Shown: positions 53,804 through 62,127, counted from the stretch's first letter. The stretch: DNA of 64,000 nt from Eubacterium sp. (GCA_016292095.1 JAEFAB010000074.1:1-64000), one strand, 5' to 3'. The notes: a model not told the origin generated them from the letters alone. Numbers and translations are program-made.

Positions 53804-55615
53804 TTATTTTTTTGCCTTGGCTGTTTTTATATTTGACCAAGAGCCTTTTCCCGCAGAATTAATTGCGCGTACTCTAAAATAATACTTCTTTTTCGCTGTA
53901 AGCTTTGAAATTTTAAGCGTTACTGCGCTGCAGATTTTCTTTTTTAATTTTTTTGTAAACTTCTTATCTAACGCATACTGAATTTCATACTTCTTTGCCC
54001 CACTTGCTTTTCCCCAAGTAAGCTGAACTGCTCTTTTCTTCAAACTCTTTGCCTTTTTCAATTTTACAGTTCCTGGCTTACTTACTTTTGAAATTGGTTT
54101 TTTCGTACTCTTTTCAGTCGTATTATCAACTTTCTTTGTTACTGTCGGTGCTACGGTAGTACTTTCCGCTACAGTTGTAACAGGTACCGTGGTATTTTCC
54201 GGCAGTGTTCTTTCTTCTCCAGTAAAAACAAACATCTTCTCATCCGGAATTGTTGTCGCATTATAGCCTTCAGGATTTCCAATGGTTGAGTACAATCTAC
54301 CTAGTTCAGTGTATAATCCCGATTCAAATTCAAACATAGAAGTCGCTCCGGAACCATTATATGAATCAATGTCATTTGTACTGTCAATATTGTACGAGAA
54401 CCAGCAATAACGTTCTACAAAAGGATAAGCATCAAGTGCCTCTACAATTCCGTTTACATAGTTTGCCATTTCTTGTCTTCTTTGTGGAATTTCATAACTA
54501 TAGTCTCTCGAGGTATTTTTGGTTCCAAATACTGAAATTTCTGTCACCCAAATCGGCAAATGATAACTGTTCCACAACGTTTCTACCGCACCTTTCAGTC
54601 CTTCCAGATCAATTCGATCCTGGTAGAAATGAAGAACAACAGCATCCACATCATTAAATGCATTTTCGTCATTTAGTACTCCGTTTACACGGATGTGTGT
54701 GCTCTGCGCGAATTCATTGTCGTCAAATCTTCTGAATTCTACCCATTGTTCAGGGTTTTTAGGGCTCTTACAAATATCTTCTCCATACATAAACTGTGCT
54801 AACCATCCAGAATTTCCTCCCGGTGCTGCTGGAGCAGGAGCAACTTTTCTCATATTCAACGGTGCAATATACTGATTCCATACACCGATTGCATCATAAA
54901 AGAACATATTTGCCTGTCCCGGAATATCCGGTTCATTAAATCCCAAGATATAATTTGATTTTGTAGATAAATTTTGAATATCCTCAATATCATTTTTGTG
55001 TTCTTTGTTATTTGGTTCATCTCCCAATCTGTTTCCCCACATCATAGGAATATGAGCAACATCCTTATCTACATCATTATCGAACGCCTTTGTTCCCCAG
55101 TTATAATACCAGGAACAATTCAAGTCCTTTAAAGCAATTTTATCTGTCATATCATCTCCGAGAGCTAATCCCTTCTTCGATACATAGAATGTTCTTGTAT
55201 CGGATACAACTTCACTGCCTTCTTTTTCAGCCTTTACTGTCAATTCATGTTTGCTGACTGTAGTTGTGTACACTTCAGTCTTTCCTGTATCTTCTGATGT
55301 AAAATGCTTGATTACGGAACTGTCTGTTTTTTCTTCCCCGATATCAGTACGAACAATATCGTCTCCGTTCCAGTACATTGGTTTTCCATCTAAATAAACC
55401 GTGTAAGTATAGCCTTCCATGGAATTGTCAAATTCCACATCAATATACCCGGCACCGATTAACGAACCTTCACCGGGAGTAATCACTGCATTTTGCTTCC
55501 ATTCTTCCACTGTTGTTGCAGCATCAACAGGGCTGGTGTAATTGATTCCGCTCGCTGCTACAACCAGGGCTAACGATACAGAAACAACCTTTTTCAATAC
55601 TTTCTTCATATTCAT
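53804..55615 (-). CDS. Secreted GH128-type endo-beta-1,3-glucanase, large paralogue
   Basis: Starts at 55615 or 55609 both fit the AAGGAG site; the 16 extra codons in the track are not needed. The roughly 603-residue protein has a signal peptide (cut near PVDAAT), the shared N-terminal module (about 35-155, AVITPGEGSL to YVSKKG), here with a 30-residue insertion, a GH128 domain (about 160-445, GFNEPD and WVTEIS with the catalytic Glu), a Thr/Val linker and a lysine-rich Fn3-like module (about 510-603). The usual TEFA after the nucleophile is TEIS. A bidirectional-looking terminator separates its promoter region from the SSB-type gene. Confidence 0.85.
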   Translation of the reverse strand: MNMKKVLKKVVSVSLALVVAASGINYTSPVDAATTVEEWKQNAVITPGEGSLIGAGYIDVEFDNSMEGYTYTVYLDGKPMYWNGDDIVRTDIGEEKTDSSVIKHFTSEDTGKTEVYTTTVSKHELTVKAEKEGSEVVSDTRTFYVSKKGLALGDDMTDKIALKDLNCSWYYNWGTKAFDNDVDKDVAHIPMMWGNRLGDEPNNKEHKNDIEDIQNLSTKSNYILGFNEPDIPGQANMFFYDAIGVWNQYIAPLNMRKVAPAPAAPGGNSGWLAQFMYGEDICKSPKNPEQWVEFRRFDDNEFAQSTHIRVNGVLNDENAFNDVDAVVLHFYQDRIDLEGLKGAVETLWNSYHLPIWVTEISVFGTKNTSRDYSYEIPQRRQEMANYVNGIVEALDAYPFVERYCWFSYNIDSTNDIDSYNGSGATSMFEFESGLYTELGRLYSTIGNPEGYNATTIPDEKMFVFTGEERTLPENTTVPVTTVAESTTVAPTVTKKVDNTTEKSTKKPISKVSKPGTVKLKKAKSLKKRAVQLTWGKASGAKKYEIQYALDKKFTKKLKKKICSAVTLKISKLTAKKKYYFRVRAINSAGKGSWSNIKTAKAKK

Positions 55616-55684
55616 TCTTCTCCTTCTTTTTTTGCTCCATAATTCTTTTCTAAAGCAACCCATAGTCTCGGGTAAATTTTATCA

Positions 55685-55738
55685 CAAAAAAAACACCCCC
55701 ACAATACAAACGAAATTCGTATGAGGTGTGTTTTTTTT
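55685..55738 (-). terminator. Terminator of the SSB-type gene
   Basis: AAAAAACAC(A)CC... pairs with ...GGGGTGTTTTTT and carries T runs on both sides, 15 bases past the SSB-type stop. It can act in either direction. Confidence 0.8.
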
Positions 55739-55752
55739 ATAGGTGTCATTTT

Positions 55753-56382
55753 TTATTCTTCAAGATATTCTAACTTGCTAACTGACACCTCGTAGGCTGT
55801 ATGCTTCTCTGTTTCTTCTTCATTAATACGCTTAACATATTCTCTGCTTTGGACTCTTCCCCAAATCTGTATATGTCCCCCAACTTCAAAAGATGAAGCA
55901 TATCTTGCGTTTCTGCCCCAGGCAATACACGGAATGTAATCCGACTTTCCGTATGGTCGATTGACTGCAACCAGCAAATCTGCAATTTCTCTTCCCAACG
56001 GTGTTTTTCTGTAAATCGGTTCCTTACAAATATAACCGTCTAAAAAGATCTGATTGGTCTTTCCACTTTCAAACTCTTCGTCAACCTCTTCCCATTCTCT
56101 TACAAAAATAGATAAAATCAACTTGTTCTTTGTGCCTTCATGACGATTATACGACCGGAACTGACCGGATACTTCTACCTGTCTTCCTATGTAGTCTTCT
56201 GTTACATCCACCAGACGTTCGGAAACCAACAGTGGAATCACGTCTGTTAAATCACTGAGACGGTCCACGGAAATGTCTACCATATAGAAGCCTTCTCCAA
56301 ACACGTCGTGACTGTATCTGAATTCCGATACAATCTCTCCTATCATACTTACTCGGTTGTTTTCAATCACTTTGTCAATCAT
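55753..56382 (-). CDS. Single-stranded DNA-binding protein-like (OB-fold) protein
   Basis: The 209-residue protein carries an SSB/PriB-type OB fold in its C-terminal half: FLDGYICKEPIYRKTPLGREIADLLVAVNRPYG, then IPCIAWGRNARYASSFEVGGHIQIWGRVQSREY. The N-terminal half looks like a second, more divergent OB fold (EIVSEFRYSHDVFGEGFYMVDIS). There is no acidic C-terminal tip of the classic SSB form, so it is an SSB relative rather than the replication SSB. It stands alone inside the GH128 cluster. GGGGGAAA precedes its ATG. Confidence 0.82.
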   Translation of the reverse strand: MIDKVIENNRVSMIGEIVSEFRYSHDVFGEGFYMVDISVDRLSDLTDVIPLLVSERLVDVTEDYIGRQVEVSGQFRSYNRHEGTKNKLILSIFVREWEEVDEEFESGKTNQIFLDGYICKEPIYRKTPLGREIADLLVAVNRPYGKSDYIPCIAWGRNARYASSFEVGGHIQIWGRVQSREYVKRINEEETEKHTAYEVSVSKLEYLEE

Positions 56383-56518
56383 TGTATTTCCCCCTTTTCC
56401 ATATTGTGGTTTATTATTTTTTTATCATTATTATTATATTCACTTTTCTATCAAATATGTAAAAAACTCTTCGCCTTTTTTCGACCCCATTTCGACCTTC
56501 GCCCCTCTCGGTAAACGC

Positions 56519-56552
56519 AAAAAATCCCCCACATACTTCTATGTGGGGGATA
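56519..56552 (-). terminator. Terminator of the 294-aa secreted protein gene
   Basis: ATCCCCCACATA pairs perfectly with TATGTGGGGGAT around GAAG, followed by a T run on the minus strand. Confidence 0.9.
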
Positions 56553-56572
56553 ATAAATTCATATGTAGTGAA

Positions 56573-57457
56573 TTATTTCACTTTAACTTTCTTAGCCTTG
56601 CTCCAAGGTCCGAAGAATTTCTTTCCTTTAGCATAAGCTCTAACTCTTACACTTACTTTCTTTCCGCTCTTGAATTTCTTGTTCTTTAAAGTAACAGATG
56701 GCTTTGTCTTATATACTTTCTTAGAACCAATCTTGAACTGGTATCCAGCTACTGACTTCTTGATACCTGTAGCAGATTTCTTAACTTTAACCTTTACAGT
56801 ATTCTTCTTAGGTGATTTTGCACTTGAAATCTTAGTCTGTGGAATAATGCTGAAGTTTGTGATAGAGATATCTGTCATTGCATCTGGATCACCGTCTGCA
56901 TCGTTTGGAAGTTCATTTTCAGCTGCTGCCTTTATATCTTTCTTAAAGATAGCGTATCTGATTTCAGCATCTTCATCAACACCTGTACGATCACCAAATT
57001 CTCCACCTAAACCAAAGTATACAGTTTTTGCATCAACTTTAGCTTTGAATGTTCTGCTAACTTTCTTTCCTTTAGAACCAGCCGGAATCTTTACCCAAGT
57101 TGCATATGAAATCACTTCGTCTGTAGCGATTTTTACATAGATGTACTTATTTACATTTGATGACTTTGCAGTAAAGTTAATTGTGTATGTTTCACCTTTT
57201 TTAATATTAACAAGCTTAGTATCTTCTGTAAGGAATACCTGTGCTCCCCAGATACCGCCGTATCCAACTTTTTCAAGTTTTGCTGTGAATCCTGCAAATG
57301 TGTTTGCATTTTCCAGTGTTCCTGACGCACCTTCATTCCATCCCTGATCAGCTCCATAATAATTCTGCCATGCTTCTGCTAAACATGTTGTGCTAACAGC
57401 GAACACTAAACCAAGTGAAAGTGCTGCAGCAGTGATTTTCTTTGCAAATTTTCTCAT
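56573..57457 (-). CDS. Secreted CBM4/9-like protein with lysine-rich Fn3-like tail
   Basis: The start at 57457 (MRKFAKKI) follows AAGGAGGAG; the ORF track begins 45 codons earlier without support. The 294-residue protein has a signal peptide (about 1-25, cut near CLAEA), a jelly-roll domain (about 26-205) with the CBM4/9-like pattern NIKKGETYTINFTAKSS...YIYVKIATDE and conserved tryptophans (AWQNYYGADQGW), and a lysine-rich Fn3-like tail (about 215-294, closing GPWSKAKKVKVK). It has no catalytic domain. CBM4-type domains often bind beta-1,3-glucan, which would suit the neighbouring GH128 enzymes; that link is inference. Confidence 0.75.
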   Translation of the reverse strand: MRKFAKKITAAALSLGLVFAVSTTCLAEAWQNYYGADQGWNEGASGTLENANTFAGFTAKLEKVGYGGIWGAQVFLTEDTKLVNIKKGETYTINFTAKSSNVNKYIYVKIATDEVISYATWVKIPAGSKGKKVSRTFKAKVDAKTVYFGLGGEFGDRTGVDEDAEIRYAIFKKDIKAAAENELPNDADGDPDAMTDISITNFSIIPQTKISSAKSPKKNTVKVKVKKSATGIKKSVAGYQFKIGSKKVYKTKPSVTLKNKKFKSGKKVSVRVRAYAKGKKFFGPWSKAKKVKVK

Positions 57458-57500
57458 CTTTGCTCTCCTCCTTAAAATTAACAAAATAATATGCGAAAAT

Positions 57501-57513
57501 CGAAACGTTTTCG
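57501..57513. promoter_or_regulatory. Operator-like palindrome CGAAACGTTTTCG
   Basis: A near-perfect palindrome with a central ACGT, within a longer inverted context (GCGAAAA...TTTTCGC). It lies about 25 bases upstream of the ribosome site of the 294-aa CBM-like protein gene and matches the AAACGTTT sites at 53520 and 53722. Confidence 0.4.
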
Positions 57514-57557
57514 CTTTTTTGAGATTTGATTTTCTCAACGTCAAACCCTTTGTTGAT

Positions 57558-57587
57558 ATTCTATAACAAATTGAACAGTTTCTGCAA
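57558..57587 (-). promoter_or_regulatory. Candidate promoter of the CBM-like protein gene
   Basis: TTGCAG (57587-57582), an 18-base spacer and TAGAAT (57563-57558) on the minus strand, upstream of the operator-like palindrome. In the rest of the 57458-57842 gap, between this promoter and the efp terminator, I see no gene. Confidence 0.4.
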
Positions 57588-57794
57588 CACATTTTTTCAT
57601 TTTTTTGAAATAAATATATTTTTATTGCACAAAAACCCTATAAATACACCTCTTTTTTTGACAGATGTTACAACACTTTTCTGACCTCCGGTGGGAAACC
57701 CTCATCATTTTTCACAGTTTCTTCATCTTTCCTTCTTTTAACGGGACTTCTCGGAGCATTTTTAAGATGGACCTTCTCAAACCTTTCCTACAAA

Positions 57795-57828
57795 GAAAAA
57801 AAGACTTTGGGAAAATCCCAAAGTCTTT
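57795..57828 (-). terminator. Terminator of efp
   Basis: AAAGACTTTGGGA pairs with TCCCAAAGTCTTT, followed by a T run on the minus strand, 15 bases past the efp stop codon. Confidence 0.9.
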
Positions 57829-57842
57829 AGTAAGCTGTAATC

Positions 57843-58403
57843 TTATCCTACTCTCTTAGAGTATTCACCTGTACGTGTATCAATTACAATTGTTTCTCCC
57901 TGTTCTACGAACAATGGAACGTAAACTGTAGCTCCTGTTTCAACGATTGCCGGCTTTGTAGCATTTGTAGCTGTGTTACCCCTGAATCCAGGTTCTGTTT
58001 CTGTAATTACTAATTCTACAGTAATTGGTGGTTCAATTGCAAAGATGTCTCCGTTGCATGAGCAAATCTTTACTTCTTCATTTTCCTTAACAAACTTCAG
58101 AGAATCACCTACGTTATCTTTGCTGATAGCGATCTGATCATATGTTTCGCCATCCATGAAGTAATATAAATCTCCGTCATTATATAAGTACTGCATATTC
58201 TTTCTGTCGATATGAGCATTTTCAAATTTTTCTGTTGGTCTGAATGATGTTTCAACCACACCACCGTTTTTGATGTCTTTTAATTTTGTTCTAACGAACG
58301 CTGCGCCTTTTCCTGGTTTTACATGCTGGAATTCAACAATCTGAAAAATCTTTCCATCATATTCAATCGTAATACCATTTTTAAAATCGCCTGCTGTTAC
58401 CAT
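57843..58403 (-). CDS. efp: Translation elongation factor P
   Basis: The 186-residue protein relieves ribosome stalling at proline stretches. It has the full three-domain EF-P layout: domain I with the tip loop [14 protein letters not shown] (Lys expected at the modified position), domain II and a C-terminal domain with [14 protein letters not shown] and GEYSKRVG at the end. Length is standard. It has its own promoter and terminator, and AGGAGG before the ATG. Confidence 0.98.
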   Translation of the reverse strand: MVTAGDFKNGITIEYDGKIFQIVEFQHVKPGKGAAFVRTKLKDIKNGGVVETSFRPTEKFENAHIDRKNMQYLYNDGDLYYFMDGETYDQIAISKDNVGDSLKFVKENEEVKICSCNGDIFAIEPPITVELVITETEPGFRGNTATNATKPAIVETGATVYVPLFVEQGETIVIDTRTGEYSKRVG

Positions 58404-58449
58404 AATTTTTCCTCCTAATGTTCATACGTATAAACGCACATTTGATACA

Positions 58450-58478
58450 ATTATAATTTATTTGCCCCTATAATTCAA
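58450..58478 (-). promoter_or_regulatory. Promoter of efp
   Basis: On the minus strand TTGAAT (58478-58473), a 17-base spacer and TATAAT (58455-58450), about 47 bases before the start codon. Confidence 0.7.
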
Positions 58479-58514
58479 GTACTCTTTACAAAAAACAGTT
58501 TTCCTTCTATATTC

Positions 58515-59804
58515 TTATTCCAACACGCCCCGTTCTTTCAGTGCCTTGAGAATTTCGTTACAAACTTGCACTCTGTCATTACAATCAACCGACACCTGTA
58601 AATCCGTTACCGATACATAACGCGGTTCTCTTTTACTCATCAACTCTTTGATAAATTCCACATTCATATTATTCTTTAAAATCGGACGACTGGTATCATC
58701 TTTTACTCGTTCATAGATTGTTTCCGGTGTTGCTTTCAATAAGACGATTTCTCCGGTCTGTTTCAGAATTTCAACATTTTCATCCCTTAACACAGCACCA
58801 CCGCCACAGGAAATAATCTGTCCTTCCTTTTTCGAAATCGTACGTAATGCTTCGGTTTCAATGTCCCGAAAGCCCTGCTCACCCTTTTGCTCAAAGATTT
58901 CATTGATGGACATTCCCTGGGTTTTCACAATATATTGGTCCACATCAATTTCTTCCAATCCTGTAATCATAGACAACGCCCGGGACACTGTTGTTTTCCC
59001 GGTTCCCATAAATCCAATCAAACTGATATTACCCCGCAGTTTACAACCGCGATTGATTTGAAGCAGATTTCGTACAGTTTCCACAGAAGCCTGTCCCGGT
59101 GCTGATGCATCGACACCGGCTGCAAAAGTTATTACCGATCCGGTCTGTTTTGTACAGACTCTGGTAACTGTTCCCAGTTCGGACATAGACATGGTAATCA
59201 ATGGTTTTGTCAGTTGTTCATTAGCCTTCTGTGATGCACTCATCAATTTTTCCACGTCATATTTGTTTTTCGGCATTACCGCCAATTTACAAAGGTCGGC
59301 ACCGGTTTCTTCTATCTGTTTCAAAATCGAAATCATTTTACTTTCATCCGGTGTGCTGAAGAAATGATGATTGGAGCCAATAACTTTTACCGGATATTGG
59401 TGCAATTCTTCAATCAAAGAAGCTGCTCCTTCTACCCGACACGCTTCTACATCAATGAACTCCACATGATATTCTTCGCTGATGGAAGCCACATTCAGAC
59501 ATACCTTTTTGTAAATTTCATCTGACACTTCCCATTCTCCACCTTCCGCCTTTGTACGAATGGTGTAAATAATCGGAAGATCTTTCAGCGTATCACTAAT
59601 CCCTTTCAGACACTGACGATTCACTTCCAAATCGGTAACGGCATCCTTCAGGTAATCTGCTCTCCATTCAACCAAATCAGGCTTTTTTTCTTTTACCAGC
59701 GCTGCCTGATGGGCAATTTCTTCCGGTGTCGTTCCTATAATCGGAACACATATTTTTGTTTCCTCTGTATTCAGTTCTATATGTGCTGTTTTTAATGTTT
59801 TCAT
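58515..59804 (-). CDS. aroDK: Fused 3-dehydroquinate dehydratase (type I) and shikimate kinase
   Basis: The 429-residue protein joins a type I dehydroquinase (about 1-250; IYTIRTKAEGGEW, catalytic His in IGSNHHFFSTP, Schiff-base Lys in LCKLAVMPKNKYD) to a shikimate kinase (about 262-429; Walker A GFMGTGKTTVSRAL, SCGGGAV, lid RPILKNN). It therefore carries out steps 3 and 5 of the shikimate pathway; step 4 is the divergent aroE. Start choice between the ATG at 59804 and a GTG three codons upstream is open; no strong ribosome site favours one. Each domain keeps its catalytic residues. The gene has its own promoter, overlapping that of aroE. Confidence 0.93.
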   Translation of the reverse strand: MKTLKTAHIELNTEETKICVPIIGTTPEEIAHQAALVKEKKPDLVEWRADYLKDAVTDLEVNRQCLKGISDTLKDLPIIYTIRTKAEGGEWEVSDEIYKKVCLNVASISEEYHVEFIDVEACRVEGAASLIEELHQYPVKVIGSNHHFFSTPDESKMISILKQIEETGADLCKLAVMPKNKYDVEKLMSASQKANEQLTKPLITMSMSELGTVTRVCTKQTGSVITFAAGVDASAPGQASVETVRNLLQINRGCKLRGNISLIGFMGTGKTTVSRALSMITGLEEIDVDQYIVKTQGMSINEIFEQKGEQGFRDIETEALRTISKKEGQIISCGGGAVLRDENVEILKQTGEIVLLKATPETIYERVKDDTSRPILKNNMNVEFIKELMSKREPRYVSVTDLQVSVDCNDRVQVCNEILKALKERGVLE

Positions 59805-59829
59805 AATTTCCACTTTCTTTTTAATTTTG

Positions 59830-59858
59830 TTTACTTTTTAACTATTTAAAATTATACT
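59830..59858 (+). promoter_or_regulatory. Promoter of aroE
   Basis: TTTACT at 59830-59835, a 17-base spacer and TATACT at 59853-59858, about 38 bases before the aroE start. Confidence 0.6.
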
Positions 59859-59878
59859 TATATGAGAAAAAAAATCAA
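59851..59878 (-). promoter_or_regulatory. Promoter of the aroD-aroK fusion gene
   Basis: On the minus strand TTGATT (59878-59873), a 16-base spacer and TATAAT (59856-59851). Its -10 box overlaps the -10 box of aroE on the opposite strand, so the two promoters cannot be occupied at the same time. Confidence 0.6.
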
Positions 59879-59896
59879 CAAAGAAGAGGTAGCAAT

Positions 59897-60772
59897 ATGG
59901 GATGTATCAATAACATTACAGGAACAACAAAACTCACAGGGCTTCTCGGCAGTCCTGTTGCTCACAGTAAATCCCCACTGATGCATAACGAGTCCTTTCG
60001 ACTTTTGGATTTAGATTATGTTTATCTGTGTTTTGACGTTCCGGAAGACAACTTGGAAGTAGCCTATGAAGGATTAAAGAAATTGAACGTTGCAGGTTTT
60101 AACTGCACAATGCCTGATAAAACAAGAATGAGTCAGCTGGTGGATGAATTGTCTCCTGCGGCTTCATTGATCGGTGCAGTAAACACTGTTGTAAACAATA
60201 ACGGTATTTTTGTCGGACACAATACCGACGGCATTGGATATATCAGTTCCCTGAAGGAAAAGGGTCATTCCATTATCGACCGAAAGATGACTTTACTGGG
60301 AGCCGGCGGTGCTGCATCTTCCATTATGGTTCAGGCGGCCCTGGACGGTGCCAGAGAAATCGACGTCTTCAGTATCAAAGACCGATTTTGGGAAAAGGCA
60401 GAAAAGATGATTGACGGAATCAATGCAAAAACGAATTGTAAGGTCAATCTGATTGAAATGAATTCCGATGAACGGTTGGGTGCTTCGATTGCCGAAAGCG
60501 ATATTCTTTGTAACGCCACCACCGTTGGAATGGCACCGAAAGTAGACGGTTGCCTGATTAAAGATTCGTCAATGTTACGGGAAGGATTAATTGTTTCCGA
60601 CATCATCTATAATCCGTTGGAAACTAAGCTGTACAAGATGGCTCAGGAAGCCGGCTGTTCCGTATTCAACGGTCTCTATATGCTTTTATACCAAGGGGCC
60701 GAAGCATTCAAATTATGGACCGGACAGGAAATGCCGGTGGAAACCATTAAACAGAAATATTTTGACAACTAA
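59897..60772 (+). CDS. aroE: Shikimate dehydrogenase
   Basis: The 291-residue enzyme reduces 3-dehydroshikimate to shikimate. It has the substrate segment GSPVAHSKSPLMHN, the loop NCTMPDKTRM (the usual catalytic Lys lies at a neighbouring position, here in PDKTR), GHNTDGIGY and the nucleotide motif LLGAGGAASSI. GAGGTAG precedes the ATG. Transcribed away from the aroD-aroK fusion, it completes steps 3 to 5 of the pathway. In place of the usual NVTxPxK the motif reads NCTMPDK. Confidence 0.95.
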   Translation: MGCINNITGTTKLTGLLGSPVAHSKSPLMHNESFRLLDLDYVYLCFDVPEDNLEVAYEGLKKLNVAGFNCTMPDKTRMSQLVDELSPAASLIGAVNTVVNNNGIFVGHNTDGIGYISSLKEKGHSIIDRKMTLLGAGGAASSIMVQAALDGAREIDVFSIKDRFWEKAEKMIDGINAKTNCKVNLIEMNSDERLGASIAESDILCNATTVGMAPKVDGCLIKDSSMLREGLIVSDIIYNPLETKLYKMAQEAGCSVFNGLYMLLYQGAEAFKLWTGQEMPVETIKQKYFDN

Positions 60773-60805
60773 AAAAATTGCCCGGTAACTGTACCGGGCA
60801 ATTTC
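60771..60805. terminator. Bidirectional terminator between aroE and yqeG
   Basis: AAATTGCCCGGTA pairs with TACCGGGCAATTT around CTG, with A/T runs on both sides. It serves the convergent aroE and yqeG genes. Confidence 0.92.
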
Positions 60806-61311
60806 TATTTTGTCTTCATCAATCGCTTTCTCCATCTCCATAAAACAAATTTTTCCGGAATTCGTTTTAGGACAATCTGGATTTCTTCTTTTTTATCTAT
60901 TTGCTTTACCATAATGGTCTGCATTCCACAGCGGTTAGCTCCCCAGATATCCGTAAAAATCTGGTCTCCCAAAAACAAGGTTGTTTCCCGCGTGGTTCCC
61001 ATCAATTCCATCGCCTTTTCATAATTCTTTGTGGATGGCTTATGGGCATTGAAAATATATTTTGACTCTACTGCATATGCAAAGGGTTCCACTCTGGCTT
61101 CTTTGTTATTTGAAATCAGGCAGGTGTCAATTCCCTTTTCGTGCAACTCCCTAAAATAAGAAACAATTTCAGGGGTGGCAGGTGCTCCGTGGGGAACCAA
61201 TGTATTATCAATATCCGAGATAATCCCTCTAATTCCCTGTTTATAGTACATATCCCAATCAATATCCCAAACTGAATCCAGATATTCATCAGGAAAAAAT
61301 CTTTCCAGCAT
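60805..61311 (-). CDS. yqeG: YqeG-family HAD phosphatase
   Basis: The 168-residue HAD superfamily IIIA protein has motif I GIISDIDNTLVPHG, motif II SNNKEAR and motif III/IV LGDQIFTDIWGAN. It resembles YqeG, encoded near aroE in many Firmicutes, whose relatives include phosphatidylglycerophosphate phosphatase-like enzymes; the exact substrate in this organism is unknown. It lies 15 bases downstream of nrdR. Confidence 0.92.
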   Translation of the reverse strand: MLERFFPDEYLDSVWDIDWDMYYKQGIRGIISDIDNTLVPHGAPATPEIVSYFRELHEKGIDTCLISNNKEARVEPFAYAVESKYIFNAHKPSTKNYEKAMELMGTTRETTLFLGDQIFTDIWGANRCGMQTIMVKQIDKKEEIQIVLKRIPEKFVLWRWRKRLMKTK

Positions 61312-61326
61312 GTTCCTTCTGTCCCC

Positions 61327-61776
61327 TTATTTCAACAATTTCGCCAACTCGTCCATAAACGTATTTACATCCTTGAATTCACGGTATACTGACGCAAAAC
61401 GAACATAAGCTACCTGGTCGAGTGCCTTCAGACGTTCCATGACAAGTTCCCCAATCACTTCACTCTGAATTTCTTTCTGTTCCATATTGAAGATTGCATT
61501 TTCCACCTCTTCTACTGTGGATACAATCTGGTCATAGGAAACCGGTCTTTTATGGCAGGAACGTAAAATTCCAGCCTCGATTTTCCCGCGATCATAAGGT
61601 TCTCGAATATTCCCTTTCTTGATAACAATCAACGGAATACTTTCCACCTTTTCGTAAGTCGTAAATCTTTTTGAGCACTGTTCGCACTGTCTTCTTCTTC
61701 GAATAGCACTATTATCTTCTGCCGGACGCGAGTCAATTACTTTCGTATCATCTGCTCCACAATATGGACATTTCAT
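61327..61776 (-). CDS. nrdR: Transcriptional repressor NrdR
   Basis: The start at 61776 (MKCPYCGADD) follows AAAGGAGG; the ORF track begins 46 codons earlier, antisense to nothing but overlapping ylmC. The 149-residue protein has the zinc ribbon CPYC...CEQC, followed by the ATP-cone domain (about 48-140, IVIKKGNIREPYDRGKI). It senses dATP/ATP and represses ribonucleotide reductase genes. Length is standard. It lies in the same run as sigG and ylmC. Confidence 0.97.
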   Translation of the reverse strand: MKCPYCGADDTKVIDSRPAEDNSAIRRRRQCEQCSKRFTTYEKVESIPLIVIKKGNIREPYDRGKIEAGILRSCHKRPVSYDQIVSTVEEVENAIFNMEQKEIQSEVIGELVMERLKALDQVAYVRFASVYREFKDVNTFMDELAKLLK

Positions 61777-61832
61777 TTGTCTTCCTCCTTTAGGTTCACA
61801 TAAAACGATTATAAAAAAATTTGTCCTATCGG

Positions 61833-62096
61833 TCAAGGTATTTTGACTTTTTGCCGAACCCGGTTTTCCTCCACTTCTACCAGAATTACGTCCGGTCCCA
61901 CCTGGGTAATACAAGATATGGGAATGACATATTCATAATCACTGCAAAAGAATCCAAACCACTTTGAAGGCGCAGTCACAATCAAAGCACGAATGTCCCC
62001 GGAGCACAAATCAAACTCCAAATCTCTTGCGCAGCCCAGCACTTTGCAGGAGCAGGTATTGATAATTTCTTTTCTTTTTAAATCCTGAATTCGCAT
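61833..62096 (-). CDS. ylmC: YlmC/YmxH-family PRC-barrel sporulation protein
   Basis: The 87-residue protein is a single PRC-barrel-like domain (LKRKEIINTCSCKVLGCARDLEFD to QKVKIP). YlmC/YmxH proteins are encoded next to sigG or sigE in spore-formers and belong to the sigma-E/sigma-G regulon in Bacillus, but their role is unclear. It starts 31 bases after sigG. Confidence 0.9.
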   Translation of the reverse strand: MRIQDLKRKEIINTCSCKVLGCARDLEFDLCSGDIRALIVTAPSKWFGFFCSDYEYVIPISCITQVGPDVILVEVEENRVRQKVKIP

Positions 62097-62127
62097 TTTT
62101 ATTTTATTCTATGCACCACTTCTTCCG

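Noticed and set aside
57665-57859. 64-aa plus-strand ORF between efp and the CBM-like gene
   Set aside because: It spans the efp terminator and has no ribosome site or coding character.
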